Of a stretch of DNA of 64,000 nt, positions 24,557-33,092 are shown one piece after another. The first letter of the stretch is position 1. Each line of letters starts with the position of its first letter. The notes under the pieces are model-generated. The model was not told where the DNA came from and did not search any database. It saw only the letters and a list, made by a program, of their open reading frames with translations. Origin of the DNA: JBMDXB01 sp048594975 (GTDB lineage Bacteria; Acidobacteriota; Vicinamibacteria; Vicinamibacterales; 2-12-FULL-66-21); the NCBI GenBank assembly GCA_048594975.1, contig JBMDXQ010000027.1:124001-188000 (forward strand), read 5' to 3'. Both the position numbers and the translations under genes were made by a program.

Positions 24557-25950
24557 CCGGGTGGCTCGTCGTCGTGCTGGTCCTCGGGACCGGCCACCCG
24601 GCGCCACCGGCCCCCTCCAGCACCCATGAGCACCTCGCAGCACCCTCCAGCACCACCCCCCAGCACCCTCCAGCACCCCCCAGCACCCCCCAGCACCCCC
24701 CAGCACCCCCCAGCACCCCCCAGCACCCCGCAGCACCCTTGCCCACCCAGGAGGTCGTTCGCGAGATCCGCGTGCACGGCAACGCGTACCTGACCGATGC
24801 CGAGGTCCTGGCTCTCGCCGGCGTGTCGGTCGGTGACCCGGTCACCGCCGACTCGATGGCGGCGATCGAGAAGCGGTTGAAGGACAGCGGCCGCTTCGAC
24901 ACGGTGCAGATCCGCAGGCGCTATCGATCGCTCACCGATCCTGGCGACGTGGCGATCGTGCTCGTCGTCCACGAGAAGCCGGGCATCGTCTCGACCACGT
25001 CCCCGACGGCTCCGGTCTACACGCCGTGGCGCCGCTTCCGCAGCCGCCTGATGTTCCTGCCGATCCTCAACTACAGCGACGGATACGGCTTCACGTACGG
25101 CGCCCGGTTCAGCACGAAAGACCTGCTCGCCACCGGCGAACGCCTGTCGTTCCCGCTCACCTGGGGCGGCACGCGCCGCGCGGCCGTGGAAATCGACCGC
25201 CAGTTCAAGAGCGGTCCGCTCACGCGCGTCGACGGCGCCTTCGGCATCTGGCAGCGGGAGAACCCGCGGTTCGAGGTGGACGATCGGCGCATCGAGGTGA
25301 AGGGGCGGGCGGAGAAGGAGTTCGCGACGATCCTGCGTCTGTCCGTGGACGCGAGCCACGCCGACGTGCACTTCGCTTCGCTCGAGCCGCTCGACGACCG
25401 GCTGTGGACCGTCGGCGCGACCGTCGCGGTCGACACGCGCGGCAGCCCTGCGTTTCCGCGCAACGCGTTCTATCTCGGCGCCGGCTGGACGCGGCTGCAC
25501 GTCAACGACGACCCGGGCATCAATCGCTACGCGGCGGAGGCGCGCGGCTACGTCGGCATCCTCCGCCAGGCGGTGCTCGCCGGCCGTGTGCAGTACACGG
25601 GTGCGGACGCGACGCTCCCGCCCTACGAGCGCCTGCTGCTCGGCGCCGCGCCGACGCTTCGCGGCTACAGTCCCGGCAGCTTCGACGGCGACAAGATGGT
25701 GGTAGCCTCCGCGGAGCTGCGCGTGCCGATCACGTCGGTAATCAGCGGCGGCCAGTTGGGAATGACGCTCTTCATGGACGCGGGCAAGATCATCGATCAC
25801 GACGGCCGCTTCGAGAACGCGCCCTGGCAGCGGGGGGCCGGCGCCGGCGTGTTCCTGATCGCGTCGATCTTCCGGATCAACCTCGATGTCGGCTACGGGC
25901 TGGACAGCGACAAGACGCGGCTGCACCTGGCCACAGGATTCTCGTTCTGA
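24553..25950 (+). CDS. Omp85/BamA-like surface antigen
   Basis: 465 residues from ATG 24553. A short signal-like segment (GWLVVVLVLGTG) leads into a 40-residue Pro-rich linker (PPAPPSTPQHP units) encoded by a CAGCACCCC repeat. One POTRA domain follows (VREIRVHGNAYLTDAEVLALAGV, about residues 65-145). The rest is a bacterial surface antigen barrel that ends in Phe (ATGFSF). Only one POTRA domain is seen, so this is not a classical BamA; it may be a two-partner-type or a small Omp85 protein. The frame runs upstream to 24352, but the overlap with the preceding stop supports 24553. Confidence 0.85.
   Translation: MTGWLVVVLVLGTGHPAPPAPSSTHEHLAAPSSTTPQHPPAPPSTPQHPPAPPSTPQHPAAPLPTQEVVREIRVHGNAYLTDAEVLALAGVSVGDPVTADSMAAIEKRLKDSGRFDTVQIRRRYRSLTDPGDVAIVLVVHEKPGIVSTTSPTAPVYTPWRRFRSRLMFLPILNYSDGYGFTYGARFSTKDLLATGERLSFPLTWGGTRRAAVEIDRQFKSGPLTRVDGAFGIWQRENPRFEVDDRRIEVKGRAEKEFATILRLSVDASHADVHFASLEPLDDRLWTVGATVAVDTRGSPAFPRNAFYLGAGWTRLHVNDDPGINRYAAEARGYVGILRQAVLAGRVQYTGADATLPPYERLLLGAAPTLRGYSPGSFDGDKMVVASAELRVPITSVISGGQLGMTLFMDAGKIIDHDGRFENAPWQRGAGAGVFLIASIFRINLDVGYGLDSDKTRLHLATGFSF
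24603..24745. repeat. CAGCACCCC repeat island H (coding)
   Basis: More than ten tandem imperfect copies of the nine- to ten-base word CAGCACCCC(C), starting about 45 bases after the stop of the upstream gene (24556). It lies inside the N-terminus of the Omp85-like gene and codes for the Pro-rich linker. Confidence 0.85.
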
Positions 25951-26073
25951 GTTACCGCCGACTTCCAACCTTCACTGCCAGCTTCGGACGTTGGCTGGTG
26001 GCCGCTGGGCGTGTCCGAATCTGGCAGCTGGGCCCTTGGGAGTTGGCAGTTCGATCCAGCCGCGGCCGGAGGC

Positions 26074-27006
26074 CTACCCGAACATCGTCTTCACGACGAA
26101 CCACACGTTGGCCGGACGCTCGGCGAGCCGACGCATGTACCAGGGGAACCAGTACTCGCCGTAGCTGATGAGGACGCGCAGGCGCTCTCCTTCCCGTGCG
26201 AGCTTCAGCTGCTGGCCGCGCTGGATGCCGAAGAGCATCGCGAATTCGTACGAGGTCTTCGGGATGTCCCGCTGCGCGATGAACGCGCGCAGGCGGTCCG
26301 CGAGGGCGACGTCGTGCGTGCCGATGTGCAGCAGCACGCCCGCCTTGCTCGCGTCGCCGGCGAGCGCCCGCGTGCACAGCCGGTAGAAGTTCTCGTCGGT
26401 GTCGGCCTTGCGCGGAAACGCCACCTCCGGGGGCTCGAGGTAGGCACCCTTGACGATGCGGATGGCGATGCCGGTCGGGATCAGCGACTCCAGGTCCGTT
26501 TCCGTGCGGCGGAGATAGGCCTGCAGCGCGACGCCGATCCGTGAGGTCTTCGCCCGCGCCCGGCGCACCAGGTCGAGCGTCGGATCGACGTACGGCGAGC
26601 TTTCCATGTCCACCCAGACCACGCTGCTGTCGCGTGCGGCGGCACGCACGAGAAGCCGTTCGAGGTTCCGCGCACAGAGCTCACGATCGATGTCGAGGCC
26701 GAGCTGCGTCGGCTTCACCGAGACCTGGCAATCCAGCCCGGACTGCGCGACCAGGTCGAGGACGTCCAGGTAATGCCCGGTGACCGCGGCCGCTTCAGCG
26801 GCCGACGTGACGTTCTCGCCCAGCCGCGTCACAATCGTCGTGATCCCGTCCGTCTTCAGCTGCCCCGCCGCGCCGAGCGCATCCTCGATCCGCTCCCCGG
26901 GCATGAAGCGTGAGACCGAGCGGCGGACGAACGCGGTCCTGGTCGCGCGCTCGCGCAGCCAGCGGTTGGTGGAGGCGGCGAGGAGGGCCTTGCGCATCAG
27001 AGACAT
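26074..27006 (-). CDS. proline dehydrogenase
   Basis: 310 residues from ATG 27006. A monofunctional PRODH of the short bacterial type. Family landmarks are VKGAYLE (about residue 205), the FAD-barrel segments VSVKPTQLGLD and VWVDMESSPYVDPTLDL, and YEFAMLFGI with LRVLISYGEYWFPWYMRRLAE at the C-terminus. It oxidises proline to pyrroline-5-carboxylate with FAD. It is convergent with the Omp85-like gene and is followed upstream by an SDR and a DapA-family lyase in the same direction, 64 bases away. Confidence 0.9.
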   Translation of the reverse strand: MSLMRKALLAASTNRWLRERATRTAFVRRSVSRFMPGERIEDALGAAGQLKTDGITTIVTRLGENVTSAAEAAAVTGHYLDVLDLVAQSGLDCQVSVKPTQLGLDIDRELCARNLERLLVRAAARDSSVVWVDMESSPYVDPTLDLVRRARAKTSRIGVALQAYLRRTETDLESLIPTGIAIRIVKGAYLEPPEVAFPRKADTDENFYRLCTRALAGDASKAGVLLHIGTHDVALADRLRAFIAQRDIPKTSYEFAMLFGIQRGQQLKLAREGERLRVLISYGEYWFPWYMRRLAERPANVWFVVKTMFG

Positions 27007-27070
27007 CTGTGGCTCGTGAGCATCGGCGACACGCGCCGTCCGTTCGATCGGCGAACGAACAGGTCGCGCC

Positions 27071-27862
27071 CTATACAACGCTCCTGATCAACCCGCCGTC
27101 CACCTGCACGGTGGCACCGGTCATGTACGATGCGGCGTCGGACAGGAGGAACGCGCCGACGCGGCCGAATTCGTCGGGTTCGCCGTATCGGCCGAAGGGA
27201 ATGCTGCCGGCCGCCTTCGCCTTTGCGGCGTCCGGCGCGATGCCCTGCCGCTTCGCGTTGATCGCGTCGAGCTGCCGCACGCGATCGGTGTCGATCCGGC
27301 CGGGAATGATCTGGTTGACGCGGATCCGCAGCGGCGCAAGCTCCAGTGCCAGCGTTTTGGCGAGCGCCGACACCGATGCGCGCAGCACCGTCGAGAGGCC
27401 CAGGTTCGGGATCGGCTCCTTGACCGACGAGGAGGTCGAGACGAGGATCGCCCCGCCGCCCCGCTGCTGCATGAACGGCACCGCCGAGCGGATCATGCGC
27501 AGCGCGCTGAACAGGAGCAGGTCCGCCGCGTCCTGCCACGCGCGGTCGTCGAACGACAGCGCCGCGCCTGCCGGAGGACCGCCGGAGTTGGTCATGAGCG
27601 CGTCGAGGCCGCCGAAGCGGTCGGCCGACGACCGGATCCAGACGTCGATGCCCTCGGTGGAGCGCACGTCGAGCGCCGTCGCCATCACCCGCGCCCCGGT
27701 TTCCCGCTCGATGCGCGACGCCGCGTCGCGGATTGCCGCGGCGTCGCGCGACGCAATCGATACAAGCGCCCCTTCCCCCGCCAGGGCGCGCGCCACCGCG
27801 TAGCCGAGTCCCCTGCTCGCGCCCGCCACGGCGGCGACCTTGCCCATGAGCCCGAGATCCAT
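27071..27862 (-). CDS. atypical short-chain dehydrogenase/reductase
   Basis: 263 residues from ATG 27862, which shares one base with the stop of the DapA-like gene (TGATG). The nucleotide-binding motif is GASRGLG (residues 14-20) and the NSGG variant of NAG is at 92-95. The serine of the catalytic triad is kept near 142-145. Where YxxxK should stand, the protein reads SxxxR (residues 157-161). This fits the SDR subgroup reported to lack a proper catalytic tetrad, so its activity is uncertain. It is translationally coupled to the lyase. Confidence 0.8.
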   Translation of the reverse strand: MDLGLMGKVAAVAGASRGLGYAVARALAGEGALVSIASRDAAAIRDAASRIERETGARVMATALDVRSTEGIDVWIRSSADRFGGLDALMTNSGGPPAGAALSFDDRAWQDAADLLLFSALRMIRSAVPFMQQRGGGAILVSTSSSVKEPIPNLGLSTVLRASVSALAKTLALELAPLRIRVNQIIPGRIDTDRVRQLDAINAKRQGIAPDAAKAKAAGSIPFGRYGEPDEFGRVGAFLLSDAASYMTGATVQVDGGLIRSVV

Positions 27863-28761
27863 CAGCGCGTCCCCGTCAGCTGCTCGGTGAACCGCATCAC
27901 CCGGTCCAGCGCCTCGCGCGTCGTCCGATCGAGCGCCGCCCCCGGCGCGCGGGTCGCGGCACTCGCCAGCGCGCCGCGGCGGTGCAGGACCTCCTTGCGG
28001 ATCGCCATGCCGATCCCTTCCTGGAACTCGAAGCGCATCAGCGGCACGGCGCGATAGAACACGTCGGCCGCGTCGTCCACCCGCCCCTCGCGGTACAGCG
28101 AGACGATGCGCACGAGGAGCTCGGGAAACGCGAACCCGGTCATCGCGCCGGTCGCGCCCGCCATCAGCTCCTCGAGCAGGAACACGCCCCCGAGTCCGCC
28201 GAAGATGCGGACCGGCACCTGGCTGTGTTCGAGGATGCGCGAGGTCTTGAACGGTGTCGGCGGGTCTTCCAGCTTGATCGTCCGGGCGCGCGGGATCTCC
28301 TGCGCGATGCGCGCGAGGAGCCACGGCTCCATCGCGTAGCCGGAGATCGGCGGGTAGTCCTGGACGACGATCTCGATGTCCACGGCCTCAGCGAGCGCCT
28401 TGAAGTGCCGGATCACGGCCTCGGAGTGCAGCTTGGGCATCCGCGGCGGGCTCACCATCACGGCCGTCGCGCCGGCCTGTGCCGCGTAGCGGCTGCACTC
28501 GATGCAGGTGCGGGTCCCTTCGGCGGTCGTCCCGGCGACAACGCCAATCCGGCCGGCGACCCGTTCGACGACCAGGTCCAGAACGCGCCGGCGCTCCTCG
28601 TCGGTCAGCCGCGCCACCTCACCGGTGACGCCGAGCGCCGTGACGCCGTTGACGCCCGCCGCGATGAACAGATCGACCACACGCTGCAGGCTGCCCCGAT
28701 CGAGATCGCCGCTCGCACCGAACGGGGTCGGCAGGACTGAATACACGCCCTCGAGCGTCAC
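27862..28761 (-). CDS. DapA-family class I aldolase/lyase
   Basis: 299 residues from GTG 28761. The family fold is clear: GVTGE at residues 44-48, the catalytic tyrosine in VVQDYPP (136) and the Schiff-base lysine in TIKLEDPP (163). These residues differ from the housekeeping DapA at 11642, so this is probably a catabolic paralogue (for keto-sugar acids or a hydroxyproline-derived acid). The substrate cannot be read from the sequence. It is the first of three genes with SDR and proline dehydrogenase downstream. Confidence 0.8.
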   Translation of the reverse strand: MTLEGVYSVLPTPFGASGDLDRGSLQRVVDLFIAAGVNGVTALGVTGEVARLTDEERRRVLDLVVERVAGRIGVVAGTTAEGTRTCIECSRYAAQAGATAVMVSPPRMPKLHSEAVIRHFKALAEAVDIEIVVQDYPPISGYAMEPWLLARIAQEIPRARTIKLEDPPTPFKTSRILEHSQVPVRIFGGLGGVFLLEELMAGATGAMTGFAFPELLVRIVSLYREGRVDDAADVFYRAVPLMRFEFQEGIGMAIRKEVLHRRGALASAATRAPGAALDRTTREALDRVMRFTEQLTGTR

Positions 28762-28767
28762 GCGAAG

Positions 28768-28772
28768 CCTCC
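28768..28772 (-). promoter_or_regulatory. Shine-Dalgarno deciding GTG 28761
   Basis: GGAGG on the minus strand, six bases before GTG 28761. The frame is open as far as 29022, but no family residues lie there, so this is the real start. Confidence 0.65.
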
Positions 28773-28858
28773 GCGGGCCCACATTGTTGATCGATTCCGG
28801 GAGGCGCGTGGCCGGGAGGCGGCTAAAGCCTCGGTGCGCCGAGCCCGATAGCCGGATC

Positions 28859-29335
28859 ATGCGGAGGTTCTCGATCGGACCCACCCTCCTTGCCCTGGCC
28901 TGCCTGGCCGGCTCGGGATGCGATCTTTTCAGCAAGGACGGGGATGAACCCGAGTCGCCGACCTCGCCCTCGGCGCCGGCGGTGAGCCTCGAAGGATTCG
29001 CGGGTACGTGGACGTCGGCCACCGCGTCGACGCCCGCGGCCGGCTGCGGGACGGTGCGCTACACGGTGACGCCGGTGAGCGCCACCAGCGCGACGGTGAG
29101 CTTTTCCGCGACCTGCGCCGGCAGCATCCAGGTGAACGGCACCGGCAGCGGACAGGTGAACGGATCCTCGCTCGACTGGACTGCGCAGGGGCTGGTGAGC
29201 CAGGGCGGGGTGAACTGCCCGTTCACGTTCACCAATGGCAGGGCGGTCGAGGATCCCGGCGGGATCAAGATCACCTATTCCGGGACGGTGTGCGGGATCC
29301 CGGTTAACGGCAGCGAGGTGGTGAAGAGGAGCTAG
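28859..29335 (+). CDS. small lipoprotein
   Basis: 158 residues. The lipobox LAGSGC puts the lipidated cysteine at residue 21. A short Glu/Pro/Ser linker is followed by an all-beta domain with four cysteines (CGTVRYTVTPV, CAGSIQVNG, CPFTFTNG, CGIPVNGSE), which could form two disulphides. The rhythm resembles small beta-barrel surface lipoproteins. Function unknown. The gene is divergent from the DapA-like gene with 97 bases between the starts. Confidence 0.75.
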   Translation: MRRFSIGPTLLALACLAGSGCDLFSKDGDEPESPTSPSAPAVSLEGFAGTWTSATASTPAAGCGTVRYTVTPVSATSATVSFSATCAGSIQVNGTGSGQVNGSSLDWTAQGLVSQGGVNCPFTFTNGRAVEDPGGIKITYSGTVCGIPVNGSEVVKRS

Positions 29336-29435
29336 AGCTCAGACCGGATCAAGCCACCGCGGGAGCTGCTCGACCGAGGGTGGCGGTGCCCGCGCGCTGG
29401 TCTGATCCCGGTCCGAGACCCGATGCGCCGCCTGG

Positions 29436-29972
29436 CTACGGATGGTAGTCGGCGGCCGCTTCCGCCGTGCTGACGACATCCCTGGCGCCGGTGGTCTCGA
29501 GGATCTCCCGTGCGCGGCGCGCCCAGTCGCGATCGTCACAGTGCACCGAGCACAGGTACCCGCCCTCGCGAATCCGGCCGGCATACCGCTTCGCTTCGAT
29601 CTCCGGCAGCCCCGCACCCACGAGCCCGCCGACCAGCCCGCCGGTTGCGCCGACCGCCCCCGCACCCGCCAGCGCCGACACTATCGGACCCGCGGCGACG
29701 AGCGGTCCGACGCCCGGGATGGCCAGCGCGCCGATGCCGATGAGCCAGCCGAGCACACCGCCAAGCGCCGCCCCCGCACCGGCGCCCGCGACCGCTCCCT
29801 CAGGCGCTTTCGTGTTGATCTCGTGCGCGAGGTCCTTCGTCGTCTTGTCACGCTCCGGCAGCACCGCCGACACGTCGCTCGATCTGAAGCCGGCCGCGCG
29901 GAGCGCGTCGAGCCCGGTCTCGAGCGAGGTCCGGTCGGGATAGATGCCGAACGTCGCAATGTCCTTCGCCAT
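29436..29972 (-). CDS. general stress protein with Gly-rich hydrophobic core (YflT/GSP17M-like)
   Basis: 178 residues from ATG 29972, which is preceded by GGAGGAGG. The N-terminal 60 residues have the stress-protein domain pattern (ATFGIYPDRTSLETGLDALRAAGF, then VSAVLPE). The centre is a 75-residue Gly/Ala-rich hydrophobic run with glycine-zipper spacing (GAVAGAGAGAALGGVLGW) that could span or coat a membrane. The C-terminal part returns to the alpha/beta pattern (GGYLCSVHCDDRDWARRAREILE). Probably a stress-induced protein; the exact role is unknown. Confidence 0.7.
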   Translation of the reverse strand: MAKDIATFGIYPDRTSLETGLDALRAAGFRSSDVSAVLPERDKTTKDLAHEINTKAPEGAVAGAGAGAALGGVLGWLIGIGALAIPGVGPLVAAGPIVSALAGAGAVGATGGLVGGLVGAGLPEIEAKRYAGRIREGGYLCSVHCDDRDWARRAREILETTGARDVVSTAEAAADYHP

Positions 29973-30074
29973 CAACCTCCTCCGTTCAGTGCGTTCATGG
30001 TTTCCACCTTGGGGAAGGAGCATCTTCCGTACCGAGTACGGGTGACTCTGCAGGCAGCCGAGTACGATTGACGC

Positions 30075-30956
30075 GTGCTGCCGGTGAACGTCGATATCGA
30101 ACAGCTCCGCGCGCGCCTGCCGCCGGCGCCACTGACGCGCTTCGCGCCCGCGCCGACCGGCTGGCTGCATCTCGGCCACGTCCTCAATGCTGCGTCCGTG
30201 TGGGGCGTCGCGGCCGCGCTCAGGGGCCGGGTGCTGCTGCGCATCGAGGACCACGACCGCACTCGCTCGTGGCGCGAGTTCGAGGCGGGCATCCTCGACG
30301 ATCTCGACTGGCTGGGCTTTCGGCCGGACGTCTTTCCAACCGAGGCCTTCCGCCGGGGCGCGTGCGGCGGACGCCAGTCCGACCGCGAGCCCCTGTATCG
30401 CGCCGCCGCCGATCAGCTGCGCGCGCGCAACCTGCTCTACGCGTGCGACTGCTCGCGCCGAGAGATTGCCGACGGCGCGCCAACGAGCGGGCCCGAGCTG
30501 CGCTACCCAGGCCGGTGCCGCGAGCGAGGCCTTCCGCTCGCGGACGGCTACGGATGGCGTGTGCGGCTCGACCCAGCCGACGAGCGCTTCCACGACGCAC
30601 GCCTCGGAGCGCAGCTCCAGAATCCGGCGCGCCAGTGCGGCGACCTGCTGATCCGTGATCGGCACGGCAACTGGACCTACCAGTTTGCCGTCGCGGTAGA
30701 CGACTGGCGGCAGGAGATCGACCTCGTCGTGCGCGGCATCGACCTGCTGCCGTCGACGGGGCGGCAGATCCAGCTGGCGCGGCTGCTCGGCCGGAGCCGG
30801 CCGCCGGTGTTCCTCCATCACCCGCTGATCCTGAAGACGCCGACGCAGAAGCTGAGCAAATCGGATCGCGATACCGGAGTTCGCGATCTGCGCGCCGCGG
30901 GCTGGTCGCCCGCCGAGGTCATTCGCGCCGCCACGTCGGGAATCGGTGTTGCATGA
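30075..30956 (+). CDS. gluQ: glutamyl-Q tRNA(Asp) synthetase
   Basis: 293 residues, starting at GTG 30075. The class I motif HLGH is at residues 32-35 and the KMSKS-type motif reads KLSKS near 265. The zinc-binding set C-x-C...Y...C is present (C124, C126, Y144, C148), as in GluQ-RS. It lacks the anticodon-binding domain, which fits GluQ-RS rather than GltX. The enzyme attaches glutamate to the queuosine base of tRNA-Asp. The next gene overlaps by four bases. Confidence 0.93.
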   Translation: MLPVNVDIEQLRARLPPAPLTRFAPAPTGWLHLGHVLNAASVWGVAAALRGRVLLRIEDHDRTRSWREFEAGILDDLDWLGFRPDVFPTEAFRRGACGGRQSDREPLYRAAADQLRARNLLYACDCSRREIADGAPTSGPELRYPGRCRERGLPLADGYGWRVRLDPADERFHDARLGAQLQNPARQCGDLLIRDRHGNWTYQFAVAVDDWRQEIDLVVRGIDLLPSTGRQIQLARLLGRSRPPVFLHHPLILKTPTQKLSKSDRDTGVRDLRAAGWSPAEVIRAATSGIGVA

Positions 30957-31444
30957 TCCACGGCATGGGTTTCAGAATCTCGTCACCCGCATTCGCGGAC
31001 GGCGCGGAGATCCCCGTCCGCCACACCTGCGACGGCGACAACCTGTCGCCGCAACTGTCCTGGTCAGACCTGCCGGAAGGCACGCGCTCGCTGGCGCTGA
31101 TCGTCGACGATCCGGATGCGCCGGGTGGAACCTTCACCCACTGGGTGCTCTTCGACATCCCGGCGGACGCGAACGGGCTCGGCGAAAACGTACGGCCGGG
31201 CACCATCGGCATCGCGGGACGCAACAGTTTCGGCCGCACCCGGTACGGCGGCCCCTGCCCGCCACCGGCTGACGACGCGCACCGCTACCGGTTCACGCTG
31301 CATGCGCTCGACCTGCAGTCGCTCGCGGTGTCGGCGAACGCAACGCGCGAAGAGGTCGAACGGAAGATCGAAACGCACGTCCTGGCGACGGCGCGCGTGG
31401 TCGGCAAGTACAAGCGGCAGCGCGTGGCCGCCGGCAAGCGCTGA
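30953..31444 (+). CDS. YbhB/YbcL family PEBP protein
   Basis: 163 residues. The phosphatidylethanolamine-binding-protein fold is recognised from LSPQLSWSDLPEGTRSLAL, DDPDAPGGTFTHWVLFDIP and YGGPCPPPADDAHRYRFTLHAL. No signal peptide is seen. A later ATG at 30965 is possible. It is translationally coupled to gluQ (ATGA overlap). Members bind small anions or lipids; the physiological role is unknown. Confidence 0.92.
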   Translation: MIHGMGFRISSPAFADGAEIPVRHTCDGDNLSPQLSWSDLPEGTRSLALIVDDPDAPGGTFTHWVLFDIPADANGLGENVRPGTIGIAGRNSFGRTRYGGPCPPPADDAHRYRFTLHALDLQSLAVSANATREEVERKIETHVLATARVVGKYKRQRVAAGKR

Positions 31445-31532
31445 CCGCCGGCGCGTGACCCGGTTCAGATCTCGATCTGCTGAGAGTCAGAAAAGTGAGA
31501 TCGATCCCAGCGCTCGGCGCGAGGGGAGTGGA

Positions 31533-31685
31533 TATGATCGGTCCGGTGACGGACGCTGGGTGCTGTTCACGTCGAACGGGGAGAAGACGCTGGGAACGGA
31601 TCCAGCCGGCGAGACCGGAGTCGCGGCGCGGCAGGATGTGTTCCTGGAGCTGCGGCCCGGCGGTGCGGTGAACGGTCGCAGGTAA
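31533..31685 (+). pseudogene. fragment of a TolB/WD40-like propeller C-terminus
   Basis: A 50-codon stretch reads SGDGRWVLFTSNGEKTLGTD and later RQDVFLELRPG. This matches the last blade of exported TolB-like propeller proteins common in this group, but no upstream part, start or Shine-Dalgarno is present. It is best read as the remnant of a deleted gene. It lies between the PEBP gene and the convergent propeller gene. Confidence 0.6.
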
Positions 31686-31712
31686 CGCTGTGGGCCGGTG
31701 CGCGGACTGCCC

Positions 31713-33092
31713 CTACCGGACCGCCACGCGGCGTATCGCCAGCTCTGTGCCGCCGGTTTCGGCGACGTAATAGAAGATGCCGCCGGCGAGCGTCGCGGCG
31801 GCCGGATTGGGCATCCGGACGGACGGGTCCAGTTCCTCGAGCGACGTGGCCGCCCGCCCGCCACGCCCGAGACGAACGCGGATAACGCGGTAGGCACCGT
31901 TCGTCGAGCGCTGAACACCCACGAGCGACCCCTGGCTCCATCTGATGCGCACAAGGCCCGAGAGATCGACCCCCTTACCCGCCGTGACCTTGGTGGACGG
32001 CACGGGGCGGAGGCGCAGCAGCCCGTCGGCGCGGGCGATGTAGATGGCGCCCTGGCTCGAAACCGCGATGCCGGCCGCGCCGGTTCCCGCGCCGCGCGCC
32101 ACCAGCTGCAGCAGCGACCTGCCGGCCGGCACGCGCCAGACCGTCCCGCCTTCCTGAACCGCGTAGACGGCGCCGTCGGGAGCGACTGCCAGGTCCGCAA
32201 TCCGTTCTGCCGGCATCTTCACCTTTGCGGCCACCGCGACCTTCTTCAGCACGCGCGCCGAAATCAGCTGCAGCCGGTGCAGCACCGGCACGTCCTCGCC
32301 TGAGGAGCCGTCCATGCCCGCTACCCAGAGATCGCCCTCGCGAGGATCGATTTCGATGGCCGTGACGGCGCCGAACCCGCCGGGGCGCCCGCTCGCGAGC
32401 GTGGCAAGATGGCGAGAGAACTCGTCGATCACGGCGAGGCGGCTGACGTCGGTGTCGCCGACGATGAACCGCCGCGAGACGGCGTCGTAGGCGAGCGCGG
32501 CCGGCTTGAACGACGCGGCCGCGAACAGCAGCGGGTCCGTCGCGGCCGCGGCCGATGCGGCTGCCGGCGCAGGGTCGGACGGCACCGCGGGCGCAGCGGG
32601 CCGCGCGATGCGATCCGGCTTGGGAGGAGCGGCCGCCGGAGGCGCCGAGGCGGAGGCGGGCTCGCTTCCCGGCGGCGCGAGGAGCGGTTGCGCTTCCGGC
32701 CAGTCCTTCAACGCCCGCACGCGCTCGAACTCGGGACTGGTCAGCGCCTCGCGCGCCGCGCCGGATGATGCGATGCGGCGGAGCATGACCAGCGCGTCAT
32801 GCGGTCGTCCGCTGAGGCTCTGGGCGCGGGCCAGCAAGAAGAGCATCGCCGGATCGTTCTTCGGCCCCAGCTGCACCGCGCGCCACGCGAGATCGTGGAA
32901 GAGCTCGTACTCCTTGCGCTCGGCCGCCTCCAGCGCCAGGCGCCGGCATTCCGTCCACTCACCGCAGTCCTGGCTCGCGGATCCAGCAACGTCGTAGCGC
33001 AGCCCTTCAGGGCTGCCCCTGGCGAACCCGTCGCGCAGCCCGCCGTTCCCTGCCAGCGCGATCGCGATCGACACGACGATGAGCCCGGTCAC
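31713..33092 (-). CDS. exported TPR and beta-propeller hypothetical protein
   Basis: 459 residues from GTG 33092 (an overlap with the cyclase stop). A hydrophobic N-terminus is followed by residues encoded by a GCAGCCC palindrome, then a short TPR-like helical part (ALEAAERKEYELFHDLAWRAVQLG) and an Ala/Pro-rich linker. The C-terminal half resembles an NHL/YncE-like propeller (YDAVSRRFIVGD, AIEIDPREGDLWVAGMDG). It has no catalytic motif I can name. The coupling to the cyclase suggests a shared operon from 33892. Confidence 0.65.
   Translation of the reverse strand: MTGLIVVSIAIALAGNGGLRDGFARGSPEGLRYDVAGSASQDCGEWTECRRLALEAAERKEYELFHDLAWRAVQLGPKNDPAMLFLLARAQSLSGRPHDALVMLRRIASSGAAREALTSPEFERVRALKDWPEAQPLLAPPGSEPASASAPPAAAPPKPDRIARPAAPAVPSDPAPAAASAAAATDPLLFAAASFKPAALAYDAVSRRFIVGDTDVSRLAVIDEFSRHLATLASGRPGGFGAVTAIEIDPREGDLWVAGMDGSSGEDVPVLHRLQLISARVLKKVAVAAKVKMPAERIADLAVAPDGAVYAVQEGGTVWRVPAGRSLLQLVARGAGTGAAGIAVSSQGAIYIARADGLLRLRPVPSTKVTAGKGVDLSGLVRIRWSQGSLVGVQRSTNGAYRVIRVRLGRGGRAATSLEELDPSVRMPNPAAATLAGGIFYYVAETGGTELAIRRVAVR
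32999..33016. repeat. GCAGCCCTTCAGGGCTGC palindrome (copy c)
   Basis: Perfect palindrome with seven-base arms within the first codons of the propeller gene and about 75 bases after the cyclase stop. The residues it adds (SPEGLR) look like unrelated filler. Confidence 0.7.

Noticed and set aside
24523..25968. 481-codon open frame on the minus strand
   Set aside because: Antisense to the Omp85-like gene, with no recognisable motif.
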